The notes under the pieces were generated by a model. The model was not told where the DNA came from. It saw only the letters and a list, made by a program, of their open reading frames with translations, and did no database searches. The position numbers and the translations under genes are program-made. Shown here one piece after another: positions 16,151 through 25,047 of a stretch of DNA of 64,000 nt. Position 1 is the stretch's first letter, and each line of letters opens with the position of its first letter. Source of the DNA: Methyloligella solikamskensis (GTDB taxonomy: Bacteria > Pseudomonadota > Alphaproteobacteria > Rhizobiales > Methyloligellaceae); NCBI RefSeq assembly GCF_042676065.1, contig NZ_JBHTJO010000001.1:1922001-1986000 (forward strand). Direction: 5' to 3'.

Positions 16151-18763
16151 CTAGCTTGCGGCGAGCCGCTGGCGGAGGCTATTGGCTTCGTCCTGCTCGG
16201 CGCTGACGGCGCGCTCGTAGAGCATGAATCGGCAGCCGAGCTCCTTCAGATCCGCCAGCCGGTTCTCTTCCTCACTGATCGTCTTCGGCGCGAACAGGGC
16301 CACGGCCGTGGTGAGCTCGCCATGGAGGGCCGATGCGAAATGCTCCGCCCGGTCGAAGTCGCTGTGGATCACAACGCAATCGTAGGTCTGGCGCAGCGCA
16401 TCGAGGATGCGCACGAAGCTCTTCACCTCGCCGGGCGGGACCGGGAGGCTGGGGCTGCCCGCCGGGATCACCTGGAGCGGCGATTCGCTGTCCACCCGAA
16501 GCACGTCTTCGAAGGCGGCGACATTGGCCAGCAGCTCGTTGAAGCCGGGTGAGCGTTCCAGGCCCAGAAAGTCCGAAACGGTGGTGGAGCCTTGTGCCAT
16601 GTCGAGCAGCAGCACGGTCTTGCCGCCGGCAGCCAGCGGACGGGCGAGCTGGATCGCCTCGGGCAAGGCGTTGGAGGCCGAGACAGGGGTGACGAGAGCG
16701 ACAGGCGAGTCTCGGGTGTCGAGTTGCTCGGCGAAGCGGTCGCGCAGCACGTCGATATTGCGGATCACATCCCCCTTGCGTCTTGAGGCTTCCGCCTTGG
16801 GTCGCTCGTTAGCGGCGGCAGGGTGTCCGGACCGCTGGCGGAGATAGCGCTCCAAGGGGCTCATGCGGGCCGTCTCCGGGTCGTCCGGCTTTGCCGCGCC
16901 ATTGCTCATGGCGATCGGAATGCTGGGGGTGGTGCTGGACGGGATCGGCATCCGTTCGCCGGAGTCCACATCCTCCGTGCGGGCCAGCTCGCGGCTCTTC
17001 TCGGCGGGCCCGTTTCCGTTGCTATTGGTTTTGACGTTGTCTTGGATGCTCTCCCGAGCCTCCGCAGCCTCCGGACGACGGAAGCGGGCCAGAACCTCCT
17101 GGACCGACCGGATCTGTTGCTCCGTGTCGTTCTCGCGGGATGCCTCGTCGTCCGAGTCGCCGGCGTCTTTGACCTCCGACTCTTCGGCCTTGGCGTCGTC
17201 GCTCTTGGGCTCGTCAGGCTCCGGCGTTTTCGCGGGCTCTGTCGGTACGACCGCCTTCGACTCCTCCTCGCGATTGAAGACAGGTTCGGGCGCCGGATAG
17301 GTTTCGTCCCGGGGCACGAGTTGACGATGGCGCGAGGTGGAGACGGCGGTGGCGCGGATCAGCTCCCGCGCCATGACATAGGCGAGCACCACCAGGGCGA
17401 CCGCCACCATCACCAGAAGCGTGATGGGAAGCTTCTTGGGGAAGGACGGGGTTGCGGCCGGATAGGCCTGAGAGACGATGGTCGCGTTGGCCGGCACGGC
17501 GCCCACATCGCCGCGGGCGCTCGCATCGCGATAGCGGGCCAGATAGGATTCCAGGAGATCGCGGTTCGACTTCGCCTCGCGCTCCAGGGCGCGCAGCTTG
17601 ATCTCCGCAGCACCCTCGCCTGAGGCTTGGCTCTTGGCGGCCTTCAGGCTACCCGTCAGGGACTGAACACGCGCATCGGCGACCTGGGCTTCGTTTTCCA
17701 GGCTCCGGGCGATCTTGCGGCCCTCTTCGCGGATCTGAGCGCGGACATCCGCCAGCTCGGAGTTGAGCTGCTGAATACGCGGGTGAGACGGAAGCAAGGT
17801 GGCGGAGAGCTCGGCGAGCTGACGCTGCACCTGAACCCGCTGCTCGATCAGGGCGCTGATGAGGCCGGATTTCAGCACTTCCGACGTCGCTTCGATCTCG
17901 CCATTCTCGGTCAGCATCTGACGAATCATGCGGGCGCGCGCCTCGGCCTCGGATTTCTGGGCTTTGGCGAGGATCAGCTTGCTATTCAGCTCCGAAAGCT
18001 GCTGTGCGGTCAGGTCGACGTCGCCGGAGCCAGCATAGATCCCCTCCTCCGCGCGGAAGTTCTCGACCGCCGATTCGGAATCGGAGACCCGGTCGCGCAA
18101 GGCCTCGATCTGGTTGCGCAGCCAGGCCGTTGCATCGCGGGTCTGGGTCAGCTTCGCTTCGCGCTGCCACTCGATATAGACCCGGGCCAGGCTGTTGGCG
18201 GCCTTGGCGGCGAGTTCGGGATCGCCCGACGTATAGGCCACGGCAATCACGGAAGACTTACCGAGCTGATAGACGGAGAGATGTTCGGCGAAGACGCCGG
18301 CCGTCTGATCGTTCTGGGATTTCTCAGGCGCTATCCCGATCAGCCCGAGCAGACGGTTCATGAGGCTGACACCCGCATCTTCCTTGAAGGAGGGATCGTT
18401 GGCGAGGTCGAGCTCATCGACGACCTTCAAGATGAGATCGCGGGAGGTAAGCACCTGCACCTGACTCTGAATCGCCTGCTCGTCGAGGGTGGACGAGGCC
18501 GGGGCGGACTGATCGCCCGTCGGACGCCGATAGGTCGATTCTTCGTTCTCGATAAGGATGCGCGCCTCGGACGTATAGACCGGGCGCATCATGGAGAGCG
18601 CGAAGAAGGTAATGACGCCTGCGAGCAGCGACAGACAGATGACCCACCACTTGGCGCGCCAGACGGCGCGGCCCAGTGTTACGAGGTCGATATCGTCGCT
18701 GCGCGAGAGGCTTGGCTCGGAGTGCATGGACTCACTTAAATCCCTGTTCGGTTGCAGCGTCAT
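16151..18763 (-). CDS. Wzz/GumC-type polysaccharide co-polymerase fused to a degenerate BY-kinase domain
   Basis: 870 aa. Helix TM1 (36-58) is preceded by the Wzz-type segment DLVTLGRAVWRAKWW. A periplasmic region follows with long coiled coils (about 200-410), and TM2 is at 446-466 after a proline-rich ATPSFPKKLP stretch. A 220-residue acidic, Pro/Ser-rich linker (470-685) comes next, then a P-loop-like domain (687-870). That domain keeps VLLLDMAQ (D721), like Walker A', but the Walker A site reads VTPVSASNALPEA without GK[S/T], Walker B reads CVVIHSDF, and there is no C-terminal tyrosine cluster. It probably sets chain length as a co-polymerase but is unlikely to be an active tyrosine kinase. 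It is divergent from the Wza-like gene, with 95 bp between. Confidence 0.85.
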   Translation of the reverse strand: MTLQPNRDLSESMHSEPSLSRSDDIDLVTLGRAVWRAKWWVICLSLLAGVITFFALSMMRPVYTSEARILIENEESTYRRPTGDQSAPASSTLDEQAIQSQVQVLTSRDLILKVVDELDLANDPSFKEDAGVSLMNRLLGLIGIAPEKSQNDQTAGVFAEHLSVYQLGKSSVIAVAYTSGDPELAAKAANSLARVYIEWQREAKLTQTRDATAWLRNQIEALRDRVSDSESAVENFRAEEGIYAGSGDVDLTAQQLSELNSKLILAKAQKSEAEARARMIRQMLTENGEIEATSEVLKSGLISALIEQRVQVQRQLAELSATLLPSHPRIQQLNSELADVRAQIREEGRKIARSLENEAQVADARVQSLTGSLKAAKSQASGEGAAEIKLRALEREAKSNRDLLESYLARYRDASARGDVGAVPANATIVSQAYPAATPSFPKKLPITLLVMVAVALVVLAYVMARELIRATAVSTSRHRQLVPRDETYPAPEPVFNREEESKAVVPTEPAKTPEPDEPKSDDAKAEESEVKDAGDSDDEASRENDTEQQIRSVQEVLARFRRPEAAEARESIQDNVKTNSNGNGPAEKSRELARTEDVDSGERMPIPSSTTPSIPIAMSNGAAKPDDPETARMSPLERYLRQRSGHPAAANERPKAEASRRKGDVIRNIDVLRDRFAEQLDTRDSPVALVTPVSASNALPEAIQLARPLAAGGKTVLLLDMAQGSTTVSDFLGLERSPGFNELLANVAAFEDVLRVDSESPLQVIPAGSPSLPVPPGEVKSFVRILDALRQTYDCVVIHSDFDRAEHFASALHGELTTAVALFAPKTISEEENRLADLKELGCRFMLYERAVSAEQDEANSLRQRLAAS

Positions 18764-18858
18764 TACTGACTCGCCGCGGTAACCAAATGCTTAAGCGCTG
18801 CCCTGGTTCAGGACGGCTGGTGAGCATTCATTAACTATACATGCCTTAGACAAAAGGC

Positions 18859-19530
18859 ATGAACAGGACGCGCGAAATTGGATTCGTTTTTGTCAGGCTC
18901 ATGCTGCTGGCGATCGTGCTCGGCGTAGGGCTCGGGGGGTGTAATTTGCGCGGTTTTCCGCGGATGAACCTCCCTGCCCCGGTGTTTAACACGCCTTCGC
19001 CGCTTCCGCCTCCCGGACAGCATGTCAGAGCGCCTGCCGGAGCGATTCCCGGTCAGCCCGTGGCGCTGCACGGGACCTACCGGCTGGATAGCGGCGACGA
19101 GCTTCGCATCGTGGTCTTCGGCCAGCAGAATCTCTCGCGTGTCTACGCGGTCGACGGCAGCGGCTATATTTCCATGCCGCTCCTGGGCTCGGTCCGGGCT
19201 CGGGGGCTCACGACGCGCCAGCTCGCCTCGGTCATCACCCGGGATCTGGGCGCCGAATACGTGAAGAATCCGAAGGTTAGCGTCGAGGTGCAGACCTATC
19301 GCCCCTTCTACATCCTCGGCGAGGTGAGGCGGGCCGGCAAATATCCCTACGTGAGCGGCATGACGATCGAGGAAGCCGTTGCGACCGCGGAAGGCTATAC
19401 GGAGCGCGCCAACGAGCGGAAGGTCCGGTTGACCCGGCGGTTCGATGGGGTCATGAGCACGGTCGTTGTGCCCAGTGACTATCCCGTGCAGCCAGGCGAC
19501 ACGATCTATGTGCTCGAACGTTTCTTCTAG
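18859..19530 (+). CDS. Wza-like polysaccharide export lipoprotein
   Basis: 223 aa. The signal sequence LMLLAIVLGVGLGGC ends in a lipobox (LGGC), so the protein is lipidated. The mature part has the Poly_export domain (YRLDSGDELRIVVFGQQNLSRVYAVDGSGYISMPLLG, about residues 75-110) and a SLBB-type domain (FYILGEVRRAGKYPYVSGMTIEEAVATAEGY). It is shorter than E. coli Wza (about 380 aa) and lacks the C-terminal membrane-spanning helix of Wza, like many rhizobial ExoF/Wza short forms. It would form or line the export channel together with the Wzz-like protein encoded divergently. Confidence 0.9.
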   Translation: MNRTREIGFVFVRLMLLAIVLGVGLGGCNLRGFPRMNLPAPVFNTPSPLPPPGQHVRAPAGAIPGQPVALHGTYRLDSGDELRIVVFGQQNLSRVYAVDGSGYISMPLLGSVRARGLTTRQLASVITRDLGAEYVKNPKVSVEVQTYRPFYILGEVRRAGKYPYVSGMTIEEAVATAEGYTERANERKVRLTRRFDGVMSTVVVPSDYPVQPGDTIYVLERFF

Positions 19531-19563
19531 CCGGTTCGATTCCCCAAAACAGCGGGCGGCGTC

Positions 19564-20721
19564 ATGAGCCGCCCCTTGCGGGTCATCCATTGCCTACGGG
19601 CGCCTGTCGGCGGTCTGTTTCGTCATGTGCGTGATCTGGTTCGCGCCCAGGCCGAGATGGGGCTCGAAGTCGGCGTGATCTGCGATTCGCAAGGCGGCGG
19701 CCAGGCGGCTGAGGAAGCGCTTGCCGGTCTCGACGATCATTGTGCCTTGGGCGTGCGGCGAAGCCCCATGCCTCGCCAGCCCGGATTCGGTGATTGGCTG
19801 GCCATCGGTCAGGTGAAGCGGTTCGCCCAAGAGGCGGAGCCGGACATCCTGCATGGCCACGGCGCCAAGGGCGGCGCCTATGCGCGGCTGGCGGCGCGCT
19901 CCCTCAAGCGAAAAGGTGCGCGGGTCTACGCCTTCTACACGCCCCATGGGGGAAGCCTGCATTTCGATTCCGGTAGCCTCGCCGGCAAGATCTACATTGC
20001 GGCGGAACGGCGCCTCGCGCCTCTAACGGATGGGCTGCTGTTTGAAAGCGGCTACGCCAAGCGGGTCTACGAGGCGCGGATCGGACCGGTTCCCTGCCCC
20101 AGCCGCATCGTTCCCAACGGTCTCTACTTGCGGGAGTTCTACGAGCCCGCCATCGACGAGAACGCTGCCGATTTCCTCTTCATCGGCGAGCTGCGCGATC
20201 TGAAGGGCGTCGACGTGTTCATCGAGGCGCTTGCGCGGGTGAAGGCCATGGCGGGGATGCACCATGTGCGCGCCGTCATCGTAGGGGCGGGTCCCCACGA
20301 GGCGCGTTTCAAGACACTGGCGAAGCGGCGCAAGCTTCTCGGCCAGGTCACCTTCCCCGGCCCAATGCCGGCGCGCGTGGCGTTCGCCCGCGGCCGCTGC
20401 GTCGTGGTGCCGTCGCGGGCCGAATCCTTCCCCTATATCGTGCTGGAGACAATGGCGGCGGGCATGCCGCTCATCGCCACCGATGTCGGCGGCATTCCGG
20501 AGATGACAGCCGGCGTGCCCACGCCGCTCATTCCCCCCGGCGACGTCCAGGCGCTCGCCGATCAGATGCGTCTCTTCCTGATCGATTCCGGTCCCTTTTT
20601 GGAACGGTCTGCCGCATTGCAGGCCAATGCTGAGCAGCGCTTCACGGTGCTTGGCATGGCTGAAGACATCGTCGCCTTCTATTTCGACGTGCTGGAAGGC
20701 GATTCTGCACCTTCCCAGTAA
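19564..20721 (+). CDS. Glycosyltransferase family 4 protein
   Basis: 385 aa GT-B fold enzyme. The N-terminal domain begins RVIHCLRAPVGGLFRHVRDLVRAQ, with the glycine loop near residue 16. The C-terminal Glycos_transf_1 domain contains FIGELRDLKGVDVFIEALA and the EX7E region with VVPSRAESFPYIVLETMAAGMPLIATDVGGIPE. It would transfer a sugar from a nucleotide donor to the growing lipid-linked repeat unit on the cytoplasmic side. It is the only ordinary glycosyltransferase in the locus and lies 33 bp after the export lipoprotein gene. Confidence 0.9.
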   Translation: MSRPLRVIHCLRAPVGGLFRHVRDLVRAQAEMGLEVGVICDSQGGGQAAEEALAGLDDHCALGVRRSPMPRQPGFGDWLAIGQVKRFAQEAEPDILHGHGAKGGAYARLAARSLKRKGARVYAFYTPHGGSLHFDSGSLAGKIYIAAERRLAPLTDGLLFESGYAKRVYEARIGPVPCPSRIVPNGLYLREFYEPAIDENAADFLFIGELRDLKGVDVFIEALARVKAMAGMHHVRAVIVGAGPHEARFKTLAKRRKLLGQVTFPGPMPARVAFARGRCVVVPSRAESFPYIVLETMAAGMPLIATDVGGIPEMTAGVPTPLIPPGDVQALADQMRLFLIDSGPFLERSAALQANAEQRFTVLGMAEDIVAFYFDVLEGDSAPSQ

Positions 20722-20896
20722 GGTCTCACTAACCACGTTGCCATCGCGCCCTTCCGCAAGGCGCCAGCTTCACCGATCTCAAACGCCGCGCATGCCATAA
20801 GCACCTGTTTGGGGGGCAAAACTGGCATGTCTTGTGCCAGGATAGGTCCGGATCTCTCCGGCCACGGCCTGGTATGAGTAGTGTGAGCGTAAGCGA

Positions 20897-22450
20897 ATGG
20901 GTGTGATGGAACCGGAACGCCGGCTGGATGACAAGAAGGGGCGCCGGCCCCGGAGTCTGCATGCGGGACCGCCCAAGGGGATGCCCGAGCGGCGGAAGCA
21001 CCCGCGTCCGCCTCTGGCCGAGATTCGCCGTGCCGCGTCGTTGTCGCTTTTGCCCAACGCCGTGCTGGTGGGCGCCACCCGCGTCGTCGAGTTTCTGATC
21101 ATCGCCGGGCTGGGCTTTGCCATTTATCTGCTGCATGTGGCGCAGGAGCCCGGGCAGCACATCGTTTATCTCGGGGCGGTGGTGACGGGCGCGCTGGTCT
21201 TCTGCGGGCTCGCGCAAGGCTTCGGGCTCTATTCGATTAAGTCCTTCCGGGAGTTCACCTCCAGCTATTCCCGCATCGTGCTTGCCTGGACGCTCGTGCT
21301 GGCGGCCTTCATGGCGGTGGCGTTCTTCGCCAAGGTCGGCGCGGAGTTCTCCCGCGTCTGGCTCGGCAGCTGGTACGTGTCGGTCCTCTCCCTGCTCCTG
21401 GCGGAGCGCCTGTCGCTTTTGATCCTCATGCGGCGCTGGCTGCGCGAGGGCCGGCTCTACCGCCGTGCGGTCATCATCGGCGGCGGCGAGCAGGCAGAGG
21501 AGCTGATCCGATCCCTGGAGGCCTCGCCCAACACGGATATCAGGATCGCCGGCATCTTCGACGACCGCGGCGACGACCGTGTCTTACCTTTGGTGGCGGG
21601 CTATCCGAAGCTCGGCAAGATCAAAGACCTGGTGGATTTCGCGCGGAAGTCCCGGGTGGACCTTCTGATCATCTCTTTGCCGATGGCGGCGGAGAAGCGG
21701 GTTTTGCAGATTCTCAAGACGCTCTGGGTGCTGCCGGTCGATATCCGGCTTTCGGCCCAGAACAACGCGCTGCGGTTCCGGCCTCACACCTATTCCTACA
21801 TCGGCAATGTCCCGTTCATCGACATTGCCGACAAGCCGATCGCCGATTGGGACTTCGTCCAGAAGCGGGTGTTCGATGCGGTGCTTGCGGGCGCCGGGCT
21901 TCTGGTTCTGTCGCCGCTGATGCTGCTGATCGCGCTCGCCATCAAGCTCACCAGCAAAGGCCCCGTCTTCTTCAAGCAGACCCGCCAAGGCTTCAACAAC
22001 GAGCTGATCGACGTCTACAAATTCCGCTCCATGTACACGGACATGACGGATGCTGAAGCCGACAGGCTGGTGACCAAGGGCGATCCCCGGGTCACGCCCA
22101 TCGGCCGGCTGCTCCGCAAGACGAGCCTCGACGAGCTGCCTCAGCTCTTCAACGTGCTCAAAGGCGATCTGTCCCTGGTGGGCCCGCGGCCCCATGCATT
22201 GAAGGCGAAAGCGAAGGACCGGCTCTATGCCGATGTGGTGGATGGGTATTTCGCGCGCCATCGCGTGAAGCCCGGGGTGACGGGGTGGGCCCAGATCCAC
22301 GGCTGGCGCGGCGAGACGGATACGGAGGAGAAGATCCGCCGGCGGGTGGAGCACGACCTCTACTACATCGAGAACTGGTCCGTGGTGCTGGACCTCTACA
22401 TTCTTCTCATGACCCCGATTGCCCTGCTCAAGATGGACAACGCCTACTGA
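20897..22450 (+). CDS. Undecaprenyl-phosphate hexose-1-phosphate transferase (WcaJ/ExoY class)
   Basis: 517 aa polyisoprenyl-phosphate hexose-1-phosphate transferase, which starts repeat-unit assembly by loading a sugar phosphate onto undecaprenyl phosphate. Four N-terminal transmembrane helices (about 50-175) precede a CoA_binding_3-type Rossmann domain (VIIGGGEQAEELIRSLEASP). A further hydrophobic segment and the catalytic Bac_transf domain follow: KRVFDAVLAGAGLLVL, KFRSMYTDM, LRKTSLDELPQLFNVLKGDLSLVGPRP and VKPGVTGWAQI. WcaJ-like length and architecture suggest glucose-1-phosphate, but sugar specificity is inferred. A 175 bp gap separates it from the glycosyltransferase, leaving room for a promoter. 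Confidence 0.92.
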   Translation: MGVMEPERRLDDKKGRRPRSLHAGPPKGMPERRKHPRPPLAEIRRAASLSLLPNAVLVGATRVVEFLIIAGLGFAIYLLHVAQEPGQHIVYLGAVVTGALVFCGLAQGFGLYSIKSFREFTSSYSRIVLAWTLVLAAFMAVAFFAKVGAEFSRVWLGSWYVSVLSLLLAERLSLLILMRRWLREGRLYRRAVIIGGGEQAEELIRSLEASPNTDIRIAGIFDDRGDDRVLPLVAGYPKLGKIKDLVDFARKSRVDLLIISLPMAAEKRVLQILKTLWVLPVDIRLSAQNNALRFRPHTYSYIGNVPFIDIADKPIADWDFVQKRVFDAVLAGAGLLVLSPLMLLIALAIKLTSKGPVFFKQTRQGFNNELIDVYKFRSMYTDMTDAEADRLVTKGDPRVTPIGRLLRKTSLDELPQLFNVLKGDLSLVGPRPHALKAKAKDRLYADVVDGYFARHRVKPGVTGWAQIHGWRGETDTEEKIRRRVEHDLYYIENWSVVLDLYILLMTPIALLKMDNAY

Positions 22451-22466
22451 TCGGCCGGGATAAGGT

Positions 22467-23747
22467 ATGACGCCGATGAGCGTAAGCGATCTTCCTATAG
22501 GCCGGCTCGCACCGGCCGGGGCTCCGCCCCATATCAGCGCCGGGATCCGGCGGCTGGCGTTGTTCTATGTCTGGCTGACGATCGCGACCGTGGGGATCGT
22601 GGTGGCGGATCCTGCGCCGTACGACGCGCTGATCATGGGTGCCACGCTCATGATTCCGGTCGTCGGGCTCATGCGCGTCTCGACCGGGCTTGCCGTCTAT
22701 TTCTTCGTTTGGATGGTGATCTGCGCCGGCGGCTATATTGCGACGACCCAGGCCGGCACTTTGGAGTTCTCCCTCCCGCACACGAACATCACGCTGTTCC
22801 TAGCGCTGACCTCGGTGCCGCTGGTGGGATTCGTGGGCGCGGATTCCAACGCCCGCGTCCACCTGCTGCTATCAGCCTATACGGTCTCCGCCGTGATCGC
22901 GGTGGTCGCGGCCCTCATCGGCTATTTCAACCTGTTGCCGGGCGCCTACGATATCTTCACCCAGTATGGCCGGGCGCAAGGCACGTTCGAGGATCCCAAC
23001 GTCTTCGGTGCGTTCCTCGTGCCTGCGATCCTCTACTGTTTCTACCTGGTTCTCAATTCCTCCCTCACACGCGCCGCATTGGTCTCGGCGGTGGGCGGCT
23101 TCCTTCTGTTTGGCTGTCTGCTCAGCCTTTCGCGTGGCGCGTGGGCAAGCCTGTTCGTCGCGCTTCTCACCTTTTCCTTCTGCATGTTCTCGACGGCGCC
23201 CACGAACCGTCAGAGGGTGAAGCTCTTTCTCGTCCTCCTGATGGCTGCCATCGTGGCGATCGGGGTTGTGGCCGCGGTGCAGATGGCGCCGAACTATGCT
23301 GAGCTGTTTGGCGAGCGCACCTCATTCGAGCAGTCCTACGACATCGGACCCGAAGGACGGTTTGCCGGACATGTGAGGGCGATGGGGCTGATCGTTGAGA
23401 ACCCGCTCGGCCTCGGCGCACTGGAGTACGCGCGGATATGGCGGCTCGGAGACGTGCACGAGGTCTATCTCAGCATGTTCCTCAACACGGGTTGGATTGG
23501 CGGGCTGCTCTATCTCGGGCTGGTGATCGCAACCCTGGCGCTGGCAATCCGCCGGGTGATCTACGACCGCGGGGGTGACGGCCTCAGCGCTGTGGCGCTC
23601 GGGGCTTTCGTTGCCCTGGTGTTGGAAGGGTTCGTGATCGACACCGACCACTGGCGCCATTTCTTCGTGATCATGGCCCTGATCTGGGGCATGGCGCTCG
23701 ATATGCCGCCGAAACGGCGCGGCGCATCAGACGATCGCCCCGTTTGA
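22467..23747 (+). CDS. O-antigen ligase/Wzy-like polymerase family membrane protein
   Basis: 426 aa with about ten to eleven transmembrane helices and one larger periplasmic loop (about residues 270-310), the layout of the Wzy_C/O-antigen ligase superfamily. Family-like segments are GTFEDPNVFGAFLVPAILY and SRGAWASLF. It would polymerise repeat units in the periplasm, working with the Wzz-like co-polymerase. It starts 16 bp after the initiating transferase gene, so the two are co-transcribed. An in-frame ATG at 22476 is an alternative start. Polymerase or ligase cannot be distinguished by sequence alone. Confidence 0.85.
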   Translation: MTPMSVSDLPIGRLAPAGAPPHISAGIRRLALFYVWLTIATVGIVVADPAPYDALIMGATLMIPVVGLMRVSTGLAVYFFVWMVICAGGYIATTQAGTLEFSLPHTNITLFLALTSVPLVGFVGADSNARVHLLLSAYTVSAVIAVVAALIGYFNLLPGAYDIFTQYGRAQGTFEDPNVFGAFLVPAILYCFYLVLNSSLTRAALVSAVGGFLLFGCLLSLSRGAWASLFVALLTFSFCMFSTAPTNRQRVKLFLVLLMAAIVAIGVVAAVQMAPNYAELFGERTSFEQSYDIGPEGRFAGHVRAMGLIVENPLGLGALEYARIWRLGDVHEVYLSMFLNTGWIGGLLYLGLVIATLALAIRRVIYDRGGDGLSAVALGAFVALVLEGFVIDTDHWRHFFVIMALIWGMALDMPPKRRGASDDRPV

Positions 23748-23797
23748 GGACGGGTTCGTCTTCGAATTTCAGAAGATGGAGTGAGGGAGAAGAAGGC

Positions 23798-23875
23798 TGG
23801 TCGGAGCGGCGAGATTTGAACTCGCGACCCCCGGTCCCCCAGACCGGTGCGCTAACCGGGCTGCGCCACGCTCCG
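23798..23875 (-). tRNA. tRNA-Pro (anticodon GGG)
   Basis: The reverse complement folds as a complete cloverleaf. The acceptor stem is CGGAGCG/CGCTCCG, the D-arm has GCGC stems, and the anticodon arm CCGGT-CTGGGGG-ACCGG places GGG at 34-36. The T-arm is GCGAG-TTCAAAT-CTCGC. Discriminator A is followed by an encoded CCA (23800-23798). It decodes CCC/CCU proline codons. No integrase or direct repeat flanks it. Confidence 0.95.
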
Positions 23876-23999
23876 TACCTGTCGCCTTCAAGAGATGTGG
23901 GTATACACGGTCAGGCGCGCCAAGCAAGGCGTGTGTTCGCCTGACCGCTGGAAATCGGCCGCAGGGTTTGTGCCGCGGCCGTATCCGGTCTTCGCCGCC

Positions 24000-24479
24000 C
24001 TACTTCTTGGCGCCAGCGAGCAGCTCCCTGCAGGCCTGGAGCTCTTCGAGAATCGCGCTGATATAGGCGGCCCTGTTGCCGCCCGGCAGATGCTCGCCCG
24101 AGGGCGCCTCGAGCGGTTCGCTGGCTGTGGGGCCTTCCGCACGGCTCTTGGCGGCATCGGCCGCGACATCGGGAATCGGCGGCGTGCGCTGCTGGATCGG
24201 CGGCTCATCGCCATCCCGCGGCGTCATGACCGAGCGAGGCCCGTTTTCGCGCAGGATCTTCTGCACGCCACGGATCGTGTAGCCTTCGCTGTAGAGGAGA
24301 TGACGGATGCCCTTCAGCAGGGCAACGTCCTCAGGACGATAGTAGCGGCGGCCGCCGCCGCGCTTCATGGGTTTGACTTGAGAGAATTTGGCTTCCCAGA
24401 ACCGCAGAACGTGTTTGGGAACGTCGAGATCGTCGGCGACTTCGCTGATAGTCCGAAACGCCTCAGGCCCTTTCGGCAT
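24000..24479 (-). CDS. MerR family transcriptional regulator
   Basis: 159 aa. The N-terminal winged-helix domain reads FRTISEVADDLDVPKHVLRFWEAKFSQVKPMKRGGGRRYYRPEDVALLKGI across residues 8-58, the DNA-binding signature, followed by a YTIRGVQKILREN helix. The C-terminus is a Pro/Glu/Ala-rich linker and a short helix (AAYISAILEELQACRELLAG), with no metal- or drug-binding cysteines. This type lies downstream of ihfA in many alphaproteobacteria, and its targets are unknown. It is 113 bp after ihfA, separated by a 9-bp-arm hairpin. Confidence 0.88.
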   Translation of the reverse strand: MPKGPEAFRTISEVADDLDVPKHVLRFWEAKFSQVKPMKRGGGRRYYRPEDVALLKGIRHLLYSEGYTIRGVQKILRENGPRSVMTPRDGDEPPIQQRTPPIPDVAADAAKSRAEGPTASEPLEAPSGEHLPGGNRAAYISAILEELQACRELLAGAKK

Positions 24480-24505
24480 GGCTTACCCCCGCTTCTATAC
24501 CCCCC

Positions 24506-24527
24506 AACCGCCGGCCTCCCGGCGGTT
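24506..24527. repeat. Perfect inverted repeat between ihfA and merR
   Basis: AACCGCCGG (24506-24514) and CCGGCGGTT (24519-24527) are exact reverse complements around the 4-nt loop CCTC. It lies 27 bp before the merR-type start codon. No U-tract follows on the minus strand, so it is not a classical terminator. It could be a regulator site or an RNA stem in the leader. Confidence 0.5.
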
Positions 24528-24591
24528 CAGGCGTTTTGCAATGGGCGCACCCAGGTTTGCCGGGCGCCGAAGCGAGACAGCGCGAAGCCCC

Positions 24592-24909
24592 CTATTCCGC
24601 AGCCTTCCGGCGCGAAAGAGCGTTGTTGATATATTGCTTCATGATGTTGCTTGCGCGGAACACCAGCACACGCCGCGGCGTGATCGGCACTTCCTGTCCG
24701 GTCTTCGGATTGCGCCCGATCCGTTCCCCCTTGTCCCGGATACCGAACGAGCCAAAAGACGAGAGCTTCACGGTCTCGCCGTTCTCCAAGCTGGACACAA
24801 TTTCCTTGAGCACGAGTTCGACCAGTTCCGCCGACTCGTTTCTCGGTAGTCCAACCTTCTGGAACACGGCTTCCGCCAAATCGGCCCGTGTCAGCGTCTT
24901 CCCGCCCAT
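24592..24909 (-). CDS. ihfA: Integration host factor subunit alpha
   Basis: 105 aa from the ATG at 24909, preceded by GGGGGAAG; the frame open to 24963 adds 18 unlikely residues. It is a DNABII histone-like fold: KTLTRADLAEAVFQKVGLPR at the start, then the DNA-bending beta-arm with GRNPKTGQEVPITPRRVLVFRAS containing the intercalating proline. It pairs with IhfB, which is not in this window, to bend DNA sharply at specific sites. plsX-fabH-ihfA-merR is a conserved alphaproteobacterial order. Confidence 0.96.
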   Translation of the reverse strand: MGGKTLTRADLAEAVFQKVGLPRNESAELVELVLKEIVSSLENGETVKLSSFGSFGIRDKGERIGRNPKTGQEVPITPRRVLVFRASNIMKQYINNALSRRKAAE

Positions 24910-25047
24910 TGCGATACTTCCCCCAGGTCGCGGGTAAGCCAAAATGCTAATCGAGCAACTCACGCAAGGTCAATGACCGTTGCGTCAAATTCCTGATTTT
25001 GCGTTCTTTTCGGGCCCAGGTGTGACATTCGCGGCACGCAACCTGCG

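Noticed and set aside
23798..24000. Integration site at tRNA-Pro
   Set aside because: No integrase, direct repeat of the tRNA end or change in gene style beside it.
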